Positions 1 through 9,235 of a stretch of DNA of 64,000 nt are shown here, in pieces (positions within the stretch are counted from its first letter, which is position 1; each line of letters starts with the position of its first letter). The position numbers and the translations under genes were made by a program. The stretch is from assembly GCA_947491225.1 (NCBI GenBank), contig CANLIE010000001.1, positions 114,262-178,261 on the forward strand. The letters are read 5' to 3'. This DNA comes from an uncultured Cellulophaga sp. GTDB taxonomy: Bacteria > Bacteroidota > Bacteroidia > Flavobacteriales > Flavobacteriaceae. The notes beneath the pieces were generated by a model, which was given only the letters and a program-made list of their open reading frames with translations, searched no databases and was not told the origin of the DNA.

Positions 1-89
1 GCAAGTAGAAACTAAGTTAGAAATCTGCAAGGATTTTCAAAAGTAGACGAGAACCAGCAATGAACTATACATTGTATTGCCATTAGTTT

Positions 90-902
90 TTATATTTCCA
101 TTTCTACCATTTCTGCTCTTGCTCCAAATCGGATTGGTAAGATACTTGTTCCAATTCCTTTTGATATATACATTTTCGGTTCAGATTCTTTATACCAACC
201 CTTTAAATATTTTCCACTTCCTTGAGGCTTAAAAGGAACAATTCCTAAAAATGTAATTTGTCCTCCGTGAGTATGTCCAGAAAGCACTAAATCAATATTT
301 AAATTCTCTTTTTGTCTTGTGATTATATCTCTGTATTCAGGACAATGTGATAAAACAATATTGGTTTCAGTTTCCTTTAGATTCTCAATAGCTTTTATAA
401 AATCGGCATTTCCTCCAACTAAATCGTCAATTCCAATTATTGATATTTGACGGTTTTTTATTGAAATAGTTCTACTTTCGTTTATCAATAATTCACAATT
501 ATTTTTTGAATAAACGTTTTTAAGTTCAATCAGATTAACATTACCCCAATATTCCCAATTTCCTGTTATCGCATACTTTTTGATAGATTTATCAATTAAT
601 TTAAGGAATTCATTAAGAGATTTTATTTTTTCTGTTTTATCAACAGAATCTCCAGTTATAAATATTAAATCAGGTTTTATTGCGTTTATTTTTTTCGCAA
701 TAGATTTGTGAAAGTATTTTAATTGGTCAAAATTTAAATCTGAAATTTGAATGATTTTTATTTTGTCTTTTTCCAATTTTGAGATGTCAAAGTAATTCCA
801 GTCAATTATATATTTCTCAAACCAAAGTGAGTCCAAAAGAACTAATCCAATTGAGGTTAAAATTCCTCTTTTAATAAATTTTCTTCTGGTTAAGTTCATC
901 AC
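90..902 (-). CDS. Metallophosphoesterase (YkuE-like) with twin-Arg-like N-terminus
   Basis: 270 aa. The N-terminus has TRRKFIKRG followed by a hydrophobic stretch, which resembles a Tat signal or signal anchor. A calcineurin-like fold is indicated by ISDL, ITGDSVD, GNWEYW, SHCPEYR and GHTHGGQ in order. The family normally uses D-x-H at the first motif and GNH(D/E) at the third; here these read DLN and GNWE, so two usual metal ligand or catalytic positions are changed while GD, SH and GHTH are kept. The closest family by eye is the YkuE/membrane-associated phosphodiesterase group. Substrate unknown. It stands alone, with non-coding DNA on both sides. The fold is clear; activity is uncertain. 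Confidence 0.8.
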   Translation of the reverse strand: MMNLTRRKFIKRGILTSIGLVLLDSLWFEKYIIDWNYFDISKLEKDKIKIIQISDLNFDQLKYFHKSIAKKINAIKPDLIFITGDSVDKTEKIKSLNEFLKLIDKSIKKYAITGNWEYWGNVNLIELKNVYSKNNCELLINESRTISIKNRQISIIGIDDLVGGNADFIKAIENLKETETNIVLSHCPEYRDIITRQKENLNIDLVLSGHTHGGQITFLGIVPFKPQGSGKYLKGWYKESEPKMYISKGIGTSILPIRFGARAEMVEMEI

Positions 903-1086
903 TTCTCAAATATCTAGTCCTGAAATATGGTTCAATGTCATTAAGTTAAGCTATTTCTAAATAGCATCTCATTAATTTTTAGTCACTTGATATTTTGTTG
1001 TTTTTCTTCTTCATTAAAACAAACAAATCTTAATTTTCTTTTACAATAAAATCAAACTACAAATACTGTTAAAATTAAAAACATAC

Positions 1087-1560
1087 TCATTTTTTCCAAT
1101 TTTTATAAGGTTCTTTGCTTAATTGTGAATTATAATATTTTACATCTCCTGTGACTTCTTTTCCTAACCAATCTGGTTTAAAAAAATGTTCACCTTCTTC
1201 TTTCAATTCTACCTCAGCAACCACAAGTCCTTCATTATCTCCGTAAAATTCATCAATTTCATAAATATGGTTTTCAACAGGAACATCATATCTTATTTTG
1301 CTTATAACACCTTTTTCACAAATAAGTAATAGTTGTTCAGCATCTATAACTGTTATCTCTTTTTCCCATTCAAACCTAGTAGTGCCAGAATCATTAGAAA
1401 TTCCCTTTACCGTTAAAAAACCTTTATCACCCTTAATTCTAACTCTAACAATTCGTTCAGGATCTGTATTTAAAAACCCTTGTATGATTCGTTTTTTATT
1501 AGTTACTTTATTTTTATAGGCATCAGATTTTACTAAAAACTTACGTTCTATTTCTAACAT
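1087..1560 (-). CDS. CYTH domain protein (triphosphate tunnel metalloenzyme family)
   Basis: 157 aa, the usual length for a stand-alone bacterial CYTH protein. The diagnostic ExExK motif is at residues 3-7 (EIERK), followed by alternating basic and acidic strands such as RVRIKGDKGFLTVKG and YEIDEFYGDNEGLVVAEVEL, which form the triphosphate tunnel in this family. Family members hydrolyse inorganic triphosphate or other triphosphates, or act as adenylate cyclases of the CyaB type; the sequence does not settle which. Divergently placed to dinB with about 57 bp between. No partner gene is visible. Confidence 0.85.
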   Translation of the reverse strand: MLEIERKFLVKSDAYKNKVTNKKRIIQGFLNTDPERIVRVRIKGDKGFLTVKGISNDSGTTRFEWEKEITVIDAEQLLLICEKGVISKIRYDVPVENHIYEIDEFYGDNEGLVVAEVELKEEGEHFFKPDWLGKEVTGDVKYYNSQLSKEPYKNWKK

Positions 1561-1617
1561 ATTATTCTACTCTCATATTATTAATTTCATCAATCTAAAT
1601 ATACCTTAAATTTGTGT

Positions 1618-2715
1618 ATGGTTACGGATTTCCCTTTACGAAAAATTATTCATGTGGATATGGATGCTTTCTATGCTTCAGTAGAACAGTTAGACAATCC
1701 TGATTTAAAAGGAAAACCTTTGGCTGTTGGTGGTGCAGAAAAAAGAGGTGTCGTTTCTGCAGCCAGTTATGAAGCCCGTAAGTATGGTGTACGCTCTGCT
1801 ATGAGCGGTTATATAGCCATACGTAACTGTCCTGAATTAATTTTTGTGAAACCCAGATATGCCAGATATAAGGAAATATCACAAAAAATAAGAAGCATAT
1901 TTTATGACTATACAGACTTAGTAGAGCCATTATCATTAGATGAGGCATATTTAGACGTAACTATAAATAAAAAAGGAAACCCCTCTGCATCTTTAATCGC
2001 CAAAGAGATTAGAGAACGTATTTTTAATGAACTAGGTCTTACTGCATCTGCGGGCATATCTATAAACAAGTTTATTGCAAAAGTAGCAAGTGATTATAAT
2101 AAACCAAATGGGCAAAAAACTATAAACCCTGAAGAAGTGATTTCCTTTTTAGAAGAGTTAGAAATTAGAAAATTTTATGGTGTAGGCAAGGTTACAGCTG
2201 AGAAAATGTATAGTTTAGGTATATTTACAGGTAAAGATTTAAAGCAAAAAACCATTGCCTTTTTAGAAGAAAATTTTGGCAAAAGTGGCGCTTATTATTA
2301 CCACGTGGTTAGAGGCATTCACAATAGCCCGGTTAAACCCAATAGAATTCCAAAATCTGTAGGAGCTGAACGTACATTTAACGAAAACCTCAGCAGTGAA
2401 ATATTTATGCTGGAAAAATTGGAAAATATAGCTTCTGAATTAGAACGACGACTTAAAAAAAGTAAAATTGCAGGGAAAACTATCACGCTAAAAATTAAAT
2501 ACAGTGATTTTACCTTACAAACACGTAGCAAAACAATACAGTATTTTGTTTCAGATAAAAATTTAATTTTAGAAACTGCAAAAGACCTACTATATCAAGA
2601 AAGATTGGAAAACTCAGTTCGCTTATTAGGTATCTCATTATCTAATTTAAATACAGAAAATAAAAAAGAAACAATCCATAAAATGGTTAGCGTACAATTA
2701 AAATTTGAATTTTAA
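1618..2715 (+). CDS. dinB: DNA polymerase IV (Y-family translesion polymerase)
   Basis: 365 aa from the ATG at 1618; a TTG two codons upstream is less likely. Catalytic Y-family motifs are seen: VDMDAFYASVEQ near the N-terminus, the YEARKYGVRSAM steric-gate region, and SLDEAYLDVT with the SxDE acidic pair. SAGISINKFIAKVASDYNKP and a little-finger domain follow. Pol IV copies past lesions and binds the beta clamp; the C-terminus MVSVQLKFEF may hold the clamp contact. A TAnnTTTG -7 match at 1607-1614 lies almost against the start codon, so the transcript may be nearly leaderless. No operon partner. Confidence 0.95.
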   Translation: MVTDFPLRKIIHVDMDAFYASVEQLDNPDLKGKPLAVGGAEKRGVVSAASYEARKYGVRSAMSGYIAIRNCPELIFVKPRYARYKEISQKIRSIFYDYTDLVEPLSLDEAYLDVTINKKGNPSASLIAKEIRERIFNELGLTASAGISINKFIAKVASDYNKPNGQKTINPEEVISFLEELEIRKFYGVGKVTAEKMYSLGIFTGKDLKQKTIAFLEENFGKSGAYYYHVVRGIHNSPVKPNRIPKSVGAERTFNENLSSEIFMLEKLENIASELERRLKKSKIAGKTITLKIKYSDFTLQTRSKTIQYFVSDKNLILETAKDLLYQERLENSVRLLGISLSNLNTENKKETIHKMVSVQLKFEF

Positions 2716-2742
2716 CAGAACAAGTTTAACCTATTTTAACGG

Positions 2743-2770
2743 TTTGCCAACTAATAATCTATTAACTTTG
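2743..2770 (+). promoter_or_regulatory. Bacteroidota-type promoter for the peroxiredoxin gene
   Basis: A TTTG at 2743-2746 is followed, after 16 bp, by a perfect TAnnTTTG -7 element (TAACTTTG, 2763-2770). The peroxiredoxin ATG lies 36 bp downstream. This matches the known sigma-A consensus of Bacteroidota; activity is inferred. Confidence 0.55.
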
Positions 2771-2805
2771 TAGGATTAATGGATTACTAATTTAAAAAAC
2801 AGAAA

Positions 2806-3444
2806 ATGGCAACAATAAGATTGGGTGATGAAGCCCCAAATTTTACAACAGATAGTTCCATAGGAACAATAAACTTGTATGATTATCTAGGTGACAGTTG
2901 GGGTATTCTTTTTTCTCATCCGGCTGATTTTACTCCTGTTTGCACAACGGAATTAGGTACAGCCGCTAAGTTCAAGGATGAGTTTGACAAGCGTAACGTT
3001 AAAATGATTGCACTAAGTGTAGATGGCGTAGCATCTCATAAAGAATGGATAAAAGACATTAATGAGGTACAAAATACCACTGTTAATTTTCCAATAATAG
3101 CTGATGAAGATAAGAAAGTATCTACTCTATATGATATGATACACCCTAATGCAGATAGTAACCTAACAGTACGTTCAGTTTTCATTATTGGAGCTGATAA
3201 AAAGGTGAAGCTAACCCTTACCTACCCTGCTTCAACTGGTCGTAATTTCTATGAGTTGTTACGTGTAGTAGACTCATTACAACTAACTGCTAATCATAAA
3301 GTTGCTACTCCAGCTAACTGGAAAAATGGGGAAAATGTAGTTGTAAGCCCTGCAATAACTACTAGTGATGCTAAAAAAATATTCTCTAAAGGGGTTGAAG
3401 AAATAAAACCGTATTTAAGGATGACGCCAGATCCAACAGTTTAA
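2806..3444 (+). CDS. 1-Cys peroxiredoxin (Prx6 type)
   Basis: 212 aa, full length for the Prx6/AhpC-TSA class. The peroxidatic cysteine is C46 in PADFTPVCTTE, the Prx hallmark. The extended C-terminal region (ATPANWKNGENVVVSP...YLRMTPDP) is typical of the Prx6 subfamily, which often works with one catalytic Cys and an external thiol. It removes hydrogen peroxide and organic peroxides in the cytoplasm. It is monocistronic, with its own promoter and a strong hairpin terminator just after the stop codon. Confidence 0.93.
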   Translation: MATIRLGDEAPNFTTDSSIGTINLYDYLGDSWGILFSHPADFTPVCTTELGTAAKFKDEFDKRNVKMIALSVDGVASHKEWIKDINEVQNTTVNFPIIADEDKKVSTLYDMIHPNADSNLTVRSVFIIGADKKVKLTLTYPASTGRNFYELLRVVDSLQLTANHKVATPANWKNGENVVVSPAITTSDAKKIFSKGVEEIKPYLRMTPDPTV

Positions 3445-3458
3445 AATACAATAAATAG

Positions 3459-3490
3459 AAAGGTATAAGCTAATTTAGCTTATACCTTTT
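3459..3490 (+). terminator. Rho-independent terminator after peroxiredoxin
   Basis: Perfect 14-bp stem AAAGGTATAAGCTA / TAGCTTATACCTTT around a short T-rich loop, ending in a T run. It touches the end of the ABC ATPase pseudogene on the other strand and could serve both directions. Confidence 0.85.
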
Positions 3491-3785
3491 ATAAAACCTT
3501 TCTACCATCTAAAAAATTAATGACTCTGGAGCCATAAAACGCATTTTTTTAGGAATGGATTATTTGTATTATTGTAACTCCTTCATCATTTAATCCTTTA
3601 AAAATTTCCATAATTTCTTCTCCTTGTATAGAGTTTAAGCTTCCTGTTGGCTCATCTGCCAATATAAGTTTTGGAGTAGAAATTAATGCTCTAGCCATAC
3701 ACCTACTAATTTTTGTTGCCCTCCACTTAACTGACTAGGGAATAGTTTTTGTTTGTCAACAATACTAAATTTTTTAACACCCTGA
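3489..3785 (-). pseudogene. Decayed ABC transporter ATPase fragment (MacB/LolD type)
   Basis: Reading the minus strand from about 3785 downward gives KKFSIVDKQKLFPSQ, the ABC signature LSGGQQ, then a frame change, MARALISTPK, the Walker B LILADEPTG, GSLNSIQGEEIMEIF, VTIIQIIHS and finally YGSRVINFLDGRKV before a stop. At least one indel follows LSGGQQ, and a stop lies just after IIHS. Walker A and the whole N-terminal half are missing. In intact homologues this is the second half of a lipoprotein- or macrolide-export ATPase. It is a remnant, not a functional gene. Confidence 0.75.
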
Positions 3786-3982
3786 GTTCGGTCTAAGAAT
3801 TTGATTTTAAAAAAAAGCTGTCATATTGAGAGATTTTTCATAGTGAAACTAATAAAAATTGTATCGCCCTTTCGGCAAGCTTAAGATGACAAAGCTTTTG
3901 GTTTAAAATTTACTTGTCCTCGATACAATTTTCTATCGAAAATCACTTAGCCTGACATAAACTTTCTTACATAGGACTCAGG
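3781..3982. repeat. Palindromic repeat ends flanking a nested element
   Basis: CCTGAGTTCGGTCTAAGAA at 3781-3799 is the imperfect reverse complement of the sequence at 3964-3982 (15 of 19 positions). The same arms (CCTGAGTTTAATATAAGAA) form a compact hairpin at 13054-13099, so this is a dispersed element family. Here the arms are separated by about 160 bp that contain another palindromic repeat. The rest of the gap to 4126 shows no gene. Confidence 0.5.
3817..3894. repeat. REP-like TGTCAT...ATGACA element
   Basis: GCTGTCAT at 3817 and ATGACA(AA)GC at about 3885-3894 form inverted ends around a segment with internal palindromes (for example CCCTTTCGG). The layout looks like the short TGTCAT-type intergenic repeats common in Flavobacteriaceae. 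It sits inside the 3781-3982 repeat. Confidence 0.5.
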
Positions 3983-4126
3983 TTTTGAAGCTCAGCTGCA
4001 CTATCGAGAATAGGTTTTTAGTACTGTAATGCTAGTTTTCAATACAAAATTCTTATCAGAGTTTCACTCAAACCAACGTATTTCAGATGAATAAAACTCA
4101 GGTTACTAAGTCCTAATAATAAAGCA

Positions 4127-4933
4127 TTAAGAGGTAAATAACTTCTTTTTAAAAAGCAATAAATCTTCCATATAAATTTGCCGTAAAGTTTCAACATAAG
4201 GTCTTTGGTTATAAAAACCTAACTTAAAATCTTTTATAGCTTCTTCAATATAGGTTTGAGCTTCATTCTTATTTCCTTTTTCATAAAGTATTATGGCTTT
4301 GTAATACTTTGCATCTGCGGACTGTTTAAAATAATAAATGATTTTATTAAAATCCCTGAGTGCTAATTCATAGTTTTTAGATTCATAGTATGCAATTCCA
4401 CGATATAAAAAAGCATTTATCTCTACCCAATCTTCTCCTGTATCTTCTGTTTCTTTTTTTATATGCTTGTTCCAGTATGCTATTGATTTCTCATAGTTAC
4501 CTAACCCTAAATAGGCAATGCCGCGCCAATAATCTACACTATGACCTTGTGGGTAATCTATAAAATTTGGAGTTAATGTATCCGTAGCATCAAAATCTGC
4601 AATTGCTTTTTTATAATCTCGATAGAACCATAAATAATTATATCCTCTATATCCTTGCCAACTAATTGGATCTTTTTGTATGGCTTTTTCCATATGCTTT
4701 TTCCAAAGATGTGGAATACCTCTTTTAAGATAAGGAATAGACAATTCCCTGTAAGCTTCTGCATTGGTAGAATCCAATTCCACTGATTTTGATAATGCAT
4801 TTAAACTTTGAGCACTTCCTTGATAATATTTTCCAAATTCTAATATTTCCTTGGCTTGTTCCTTTTGTTTCTTACATGAGAACAGGCAAAAGATGATGAT
4901 AAGGCTAAGGAATAATTTCTGTAATCTCACCAT
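4127..4933 (-). CDS. TPR-repeat lipoprotein
   Basis: 268 aa. A signal peptide ends in the lipobox LFSC (Cys at residue 20) followed by KKQK. The body has several tetratricopeptide units, for example AYRELSIPYLKRGI, YWRGIAYLGLGNYEKSIAYW and FLYRGIAYYESKNYELALRDF. TPR lipoproteins usually mediate protein-protein contacts on the periplasmic face of the envelope; no catalytic motif is seen. Its start overlaps the 3' end of the upstream gene by 29 bp, so the two are translationally coupled and probably work together. Partner unknown. Confidence 0.8.
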   Translation of the reverse strand: MVRLQKLFLSLIIIFCLFSCKKQKEQAKEILEFGKYYQGSAQSLNALSKSVELDSTNAEAYRELSIPYLKRGIPHLWKKHMEKAIQKDPISWQGYRGYNYLWFYRDYKKAIADFDATDTLTPNFIDYPQGHSVDYWRGIAYLGLGNYEKSIAYWNKHIKKETEDTGEDWVEINAFLYRGIAYYESKNYELALRDFNKIIYYFKQSADAKYYKAIILYEKGNKNEAQTYIEEAIKDFKLGFYNQRPYVETLRQIYMEDLLLFKKKLFTS

Positions 4934-5456
4934 TTTCTATTCTATAAGATATGTACATATATGAATCTCTAAATTCTTCTTGAACATAATTAGGATTCCA
5001 TTTTTTTAATTGAGTTGTTATTTTCAGCAATTGCTTTACCAAGTCTTTATTGAAAGGTTTTGGGTTTAATTCCAAATCATTTTCATGAAAAACATACCGC
5101 CCTGCCTCTCCTTTGCAATTAATTATAAACCTAAAGTTTAAATATCCTGAATCTGAATATCCTTTATTTACATAATTGGAAAGAACAAACTTTCTTAAAC
5201 CATTCTTCCCTTCACTGTATGTTGCTCTTTCTGGATTATAATACTGGAATATTCGCTTTTCATCACAGAGGTAAAAATTATCATTAAAAATAGCCTCTTT
5301 AGGGTTAATATATTCTGCGGAATGGCTGTACACATTTTCATTAGGAATAAATTTGTGCTTATATGTGTAGTTTGTGTAAGCCAATATACAGACAAAAATG
5401 ACTAAAAGACTTATTAACACATAACCTATGGCCTTAAAAACTTTCTTTGGTTTCAT
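4905..5456 (-). CDS. Hypothetical single-pass membrane or secreted protein
   Basis: 183 aa from the ATG at 5456. An upstream GTG at 5483 would place the start inside the aspS terminator hairpin, so the ATG is preferred. One N-terminal membrane segment (VLISLLVIFVCILAY) is followed by a periplasmic domain with NFRFIINCKGEAGRYVF and FNKDLVKQLLKITTQLKKWNPN. This last part resembles the TonB C-terminal-like or DUF-type periplasmic domains of Bacteroidota in spacing, but I cannot assign it. It is the first gene of a two-gene unit with the TPR lipoprotein. Confidence 0.6.
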   Translation of the reverse strand: MKPKKVFKAIGYVLISLLVIFVCILAYTNYTYKHKFIPNENVYSHSAEYINPKEAIFNDNFYLCDEKRIFQYYNPERATYSEGKNGLRKFVLSNYVNKGYSDSGYLNFRFIINCKGEAGRYVFHENDLELNPKPFNKDLVKQLLKITTQLKKWNPNYVQEEFRDSYMYISYRIENGEITEIIP

Positions 5457-5470
5457 TAATTCAAAATAAC

Positions 5471-5496
5471 AAAAAAATCCCACTAGATGCGGGATT
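5471..5496 (-). terminator. Terminator downstream of aspS
   Basis: On the minus strand AATCCC/GGGATT forms a short stem that ends in seven T residues at 5477-5471, 32 bp after the aspS stop. Confidence 0.75.
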
Positions 5497-5527
5497 AGTT
5501 TATAAACGGTTATGTTAAAGGTACAAA

Positions 5528-7276
5528 CTACAAATTAAGCTTTAAACTTAATTCTTTTAGTTGTTCTTCATTAATTGGTGCTGGTGCGTCTATCATTACA
5601 TCTCTACCACTATTATTTTTAGGAAAAGCAATAAAATCTCTAATGGTTTCTTGCCCGCCCAATATGGCAACCAATCTATCTAAGCCAAAGGCTAAACCAC
5701 CGTGTGGTGGTGCACCATATTCAAAAGCATCCATTAAAAACCCAAACTGTGCCCTTGCTTCTTCTTCTGTAAATCCTAGGTGCTTAAACATAGTGGCTTG
5801 TATTTTTTTATCGTGAATACGAATGGATCCTCCTCCTATTTCATTTCCATTTAAAACCAAATCGTATGCATTGGCCTTAACATCTCCTGGCTTAGTATCT
5901 AACAATTCCATTTGTCCTGGTTTAGGAGATGTAAATGGATGGTGCATTGCATGGTAATGTCCTGTTTCTTCATCTAACTCCAACAATGGAAAATCCATTA
6001 CCCATAATGGTGCAAACTCGTTTGGTTTACGTAAGCCTAAACGCTCTGCCATCTCCATTCGTAACGCACTTAATTGTGCTCTTACTTTATTTTTGGCTCC
6101 TGACAATACGCAAATTAAATCTCCTTTTTTGGCTCCTGTTATCTCTGCCCACTTTGCTAAATCTTCTTGACTGTAAAACTTATCTACGGAAGATTTAAAA
6201 GTACCATCATCATTACAACGACAATAAACCATACCAAGTGCTCCCACTTGTGGACGCTTTACCCAATCTATTAACTTATCTATTTCTTTACGTGTATACG
6301 TATTAGCACCAGGAACTGCTATACCTACAACTAATTCAGCAGAATTAAATACTCCAAAATCTCTATGTTGTGCAACTTTGTTCAATTCTCCAAATTTCAT
6401 CCCAAAACGAATGTCTGGTTTATCGTTACCATACAAACGCATAGCATCATCATACAGAATTCTTGGAAATTTATCTATCTCTACACCGTTTACTTCTTTT
6501 AGTAAGTGCCGAGTCAACCCTTCAAAAACATTTAGTATGTCTTCTTGTTCTACAAACGCCATTTCGCAATCTATTTGTGTGAATTCTGGCTGTCTATCTG
6601 ACCTTAAATCCTCATCCCTAAAACATTTTACGATTTGAAAATATTTATCCATTCCACCAACCATCAACAATTGTTTAAACGTTTGTGGTGACTGCGGAAG
6701 CGCATAAAACTGACCTTTATTCATACGACTAGGAACCACAAAATCCCTTGCTCCTTCGGGAGTAGATTTTATTAGATAAGGTGTCTCTACTTCTATAAAC
6801 CCTTCTTTAGATAAAAAATTCCGAACCTGTTGTGTTACTTTATGTCTAAAAATTAAACTATTCTTAACTGGGTTTCTTCGAATATCTAGATAACGATATT
6901 TCATACGAATATCTTCTCCGCCATCAGTATCATCTTCTATAGTGAAAGGCGGCAACAATGCTTCATTTAAAATAATTAGTTCAGAAACCAAAATTTCAAT
7001 ATTTCCGGTAGCAATATTTGAATTTTTAGAAGCTCTTTCTATAACAATACCTTTAACCTGTATAACAAATTCTCGTCCTAATTTTTGTGCACGTTCCATC
7101 ATTTCTTTAGGAGTGCGCTCCTCATCAAAAACCAATTGAGTTATACCATAACGATCTCTTAAATCTACCCAAACAATAAAGCCCTTATCCCTTGATTTTT
7201 GCACCCACCCAGAAAGAATTACCTCTTTATTAATGTGTATTTCATTTAACTCACCACAATTATGACTTCTGTACAT
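5528..7276 (-). CDS. aspS: Aspartyl-tRNA synthetase
   Basis: 582 aa from the ATG at 7276 ([10 protein letters not shown]). Upstream in-frame codons would add an unconserved hydrophobic tail and are rejected. An N-terminal OB-fold anticodon-binding domain ([23 protein letters not shown]) is followed by class II motifs: motif 2 [18 protein letters not shown] and motif 3 [12 protein letters not shown]. The bacterial GAD insertion lies between them ([11 protein letters not shown]). It charges tRNA-Asp, or tRNA-Asp and tRNA-Asn in non-discriminating forms; sequence reading alone does not tell which. It has its own terminator. Confidence 0.97.
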   Translation of the reverse strand: MYRSHNCGELNEIHINKEVILSGWVQKSRDKGFIVWVDLRDRYGITQLVFDEERTPKEMMERAQKLGREFVIQVKGIVIERASKNSNIATGNIEILVSELIILNEALLPPFTIEDDTDGGEDIRMKYRYLDIRRNPVKNSLIFRHKVTQQVRNFLSKEGFIEVETPYLIKSTPEGARDFVVPSRMNKGQFYALPQSPQTFKQLLMVGGMDKYFQIVKCFRDEDLRSDRQPEFTQIDCEMAFVEQEDILNVFEGLTRHLLKEVNGVEIDKFPRILYDDAMRLYGNDKPDIRFGMKFGELNKVAQHRDFGVFNSAELVVGIAVPGANTYTRKEIDKLIDWVKRPQVGALGMVYCRCNDDGTFKSSVDKFYSQEDLAKWAEITGAKKGDLICVLSGAKNKVRAQLSALRMEMAERLGLRKPNEFAPLWVMDFPLLELDEETGHYHAMHHPFTSPKPGQMELLDTKPGDVKANAYDLVLNGNEIGGGSIRIHDKKIQATMFKHLGFTEEEARAQFGFLMDAFEYGAPPHGGLAFGLDRLVAILGGQETIRDFIAFPKNNSGRDVMIDAPAPINEEQLKELSLKLNL

Positions 7277-7517
7277 ATAAATTACATTTAAAACCCCAAA
7301 TTTAAGAAGTATTGTGAAGTATAAAACTATTATAAGTTTAGTTTTTGTATTTATTATTTGTATAAATATCAATAATTCAAAATATTTACTTATCTGAAAA
7401 TCAGTATATTAATTTTTTAATGTAAATTTAATGTTAAATTAATGTATGTTTATTGTAAAATAAATTGTACATTTACATTATTAATGTTAAGTAAATAATA
7501 ATTAAAACCTACATACA

Positions 7518-7868
7518 ATGAAAAAAACAGCACTAATATTCGTATTCATATTTTCAATAGCTATAGTAAACGCTCAAGAGACTAAACCCGTTTTTGAAAA
7601 AGTTAAGAACAAAGTAAAAGCTACTTATTTCCACGATAATGGAGCAATTGCTCAAGTGGGATATTTTCTTGATGGAAAACTTGAAGGCGAATGGAATATG
7701 TATAGCCCAGAAGGAAAAAAAATAGCTAAAGGAAACTACACTCAAGGGAAAAAAACAGGAAAATGGTTCTTTTGGGAAAATGCAATATTGCAAGAAGTAA
7801 ATTTTGAAGATAGCAAAATTGCTAATGTTACCAAATGGAATAGTGAAGGGACATTGGTTTTTAACTAA
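7518..7868 (+). CDS. Secreted MORN-like repeat protein
   Basis: 116 aa with a Sec signal peptide (MKKTALIFVFIFSIAIVNAQ). The body has MORN-variant units of the G-x-W type: GYFLDGKLEGEWNMYSPEGKKIAKG, GNYTQGKKTGKWFFW and WNSEGTLVF. Small proteins of this kind are frequent in Flavobacteriaceae and are usually envelope proteins of unknown role; some carry an unsupported nucleotide adenylyltransferase annotation. It is monocistronic, with a long terminator hairpin downstream. Confidence 0.75.
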   Translation: MKKTALIFVFIFSIAIVNAQETKPVFEKVKNKVKATYFHDNGAIAQVGYFLDGKLEGEWNMYSPEGKKIAKGNYTQGKKTGKWFFWENAILQEVNFEDSKIANVTKWNSEGTLVFN

Positions 7869-7913
7869 CCATACTATAAATCCTAAAAAAATAGTTACAT
7901 TTTTTAAAGGATT

Positions 7914-7967
7914 AAAAATAGTTAAATCTCAGATGAGGTAAGTCTTATCTGAGATTTAACTATTTTT
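7914..7967 (+). terminator. Long hairpin terminator
   Basis: AAATAGTTAAATCTCAGAT and its exact reverse complement are separated by about 12 bp and followed by T residues. The stem is about 19 bp, unusually long for a simple terminator. It could act in both directions. Confidence 0.7.
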
Positions 7968-8047
7968 ATATGTTTTTATTTTAGTATTTGTTCTAATGTT
8001 ATCATTGCAATGCGGTCTTTTAGTATTGTAAATGTTAATATTTTTGA

Positions 8048-8215
8048 TTGAATGCCTGTATTTAGCTATATGATTAACACGTTACCCTGAATTTATTTTA
8101 GGATCTCACATTATTGTATTGATTTAAAGCATTATGCAATTCTGAAACAAGTTTAGAATGGCGTACACTTTAAGTTTATGAATCTTTACGGGCATACAAT
8201 ACCATTGCATATATT
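8048..8215. repeat. Diverged intergenic repeat, copy A
   Basis: Aligns by eye with 9236-9395 over about 160 bp. Shared blocks are TGNCTGTNTTTAGC, an AATTTATTT palindrome with CCT/AGG ends, CTGAAACAAGTT and ACGGNCATACAAT. It carries short internal inverted repeats (CCTGAATTTATTTTAGG; ATTCTGAAACAAGTTTAGAAT). The remaining non-coding DNA from 7968 to 8596 shows no gene. Confidence 0.5.
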
Positions 8216-8596
8216 ACTGCTTTTTGCATCGTTATTATATCTAATTTTCAAGTATTTATTAAAGATTAATCAACTTTATACAGTTAAAAATGTATTAAGT
8301 ATTTCATTAATCTATTTTACAATAGTATTTTAGCATAAGCCATAAGATTCTGAATCACATCAAAAAAATCGTTTTTTTAGAAAAAAGTAGATATTCTTTT
8401 CATAAGTCCGTTTTTATTAAGGTGTTTGTTTAAATATTCAAATGGGTAGGTTTAAATATACTATAATTGTCTAGCGTATAATTTCATTGCAGTTTATACA
8501 CAATAGCAAAATAAATCACAGAAAAAAATTCACGCTAATTTTTGTAAGTATGCTAGAACTGGCAATAAATTATATAAGGGTGTTGTAGCACGGTTT

Positions 8597-9025
8597 TTAA
8601 TATTTATACAATATTTCATCATTAGAATTAGTAATGTTCAGTAGTACTTGATTTCCGTCAATTTGTAAATTAGAAATATCGAAACTCAGCTCTTTTGTAA
8701 TAAATGCTGTGCATGCTTCTCCATTCTTTAAGGATAATCTTAAATTTCTTTGTGCTGGATTTGATTCCATTATATCTTCTGAGTCAATGAGTTTTAATTC
8801 CCAAGTATCCCCACTACATCCACTTGAACTAAAGTTTATTTTAAGGCAATTTTCGGTTATTTTTAAACTATTAATTGTTAATTGGTCAGATGGTGCATTT
8901 GCATATTCCTCCGAACTTATTAGGGTTTTTAAATCACAAGCCATTGAATTGTTACTATCATCATTAGTACAACCTGTTGTAATAAAAATAATTCCTAAAA
9001 CCATTAGTAAACTTAATTTTTTCAT
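8597..9025 (-). CDS. Small hypothetical lipoprotein
   Basis: 142 aa. The signal peptide ends in the lipobox ITTGC, followed by TNDDSNN, the usual acidic tether of Bacteroidota lipoproteins. The body alternates short beta strands with several Cys residues (MACDLKT, SSSGCSGDTWELKLID, NGEACTAF) and looks like a small beta-sandwich. No domain recognised. It is flanked on both sides by copies of a diverged intergenic repeat. Role unknown. Confidence 0.65.
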   Translation of the reverse strand: MKKLSLLMVLGIIFITTGCTNDDSNNSMACDLKTLISSEEYANAPSDQLTINSLKITENCLKINFSSSGCSGDTWELKLIDSEDIMESNPAQRNLRLSLKNGEACTAFITKELSFDISNLQIDGNQVLLNITNSNDEILYKY

Positions 9026-9235
9026 AAATTCTGTTTTATTTTTAGATGTAATAATTGTGGAATGGTTGCGTCACATACATTACAGAATAGTCTAGTATAA
9101 AAATGGTACTGGAGTGATGTGCGGAACTTTTACTCTTTTATGCTCTGCATATCCAACAAATTAAAGTTCCTTATCATTTTACAATATAGATCTGCTTTAT
9201 AAATTAGTGAACAGATTTATCTTTACTGAATAAAA

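Noticed and set aside
1..89. Imperfect palindrome GCAATGAACTATACATTGTATTGC near the left edge, perhaps an integron-like site
   Set aside because: Only one copy is visible, it is at the window edge, and there is no cassette or recombinase next to it.
1612..1617. TTG start two codons before dinB
   Set aside because: The ATG at 1618 gives the usual N-terminus, and the TTG overlaps a -7 promoter match.
5457..5483. Upstream GTG start for the 183-aa membrane protein
   Set aside because: It lies inside the aspS terminator hairpin and adds nine unlikely residues; the ATG at 5456 leads directly into the membrane anchor.
5935..6638. Plus-strand open frames inside aspS
   Set aside because: They are antisense shadows of a strongly conserved gene.
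7277..7372. Longer N-terminus for aspS
   Set aside because: The extra 32 residues are hydrophobic and unlike any Asp[12 protein letters not shown] is the normal start.
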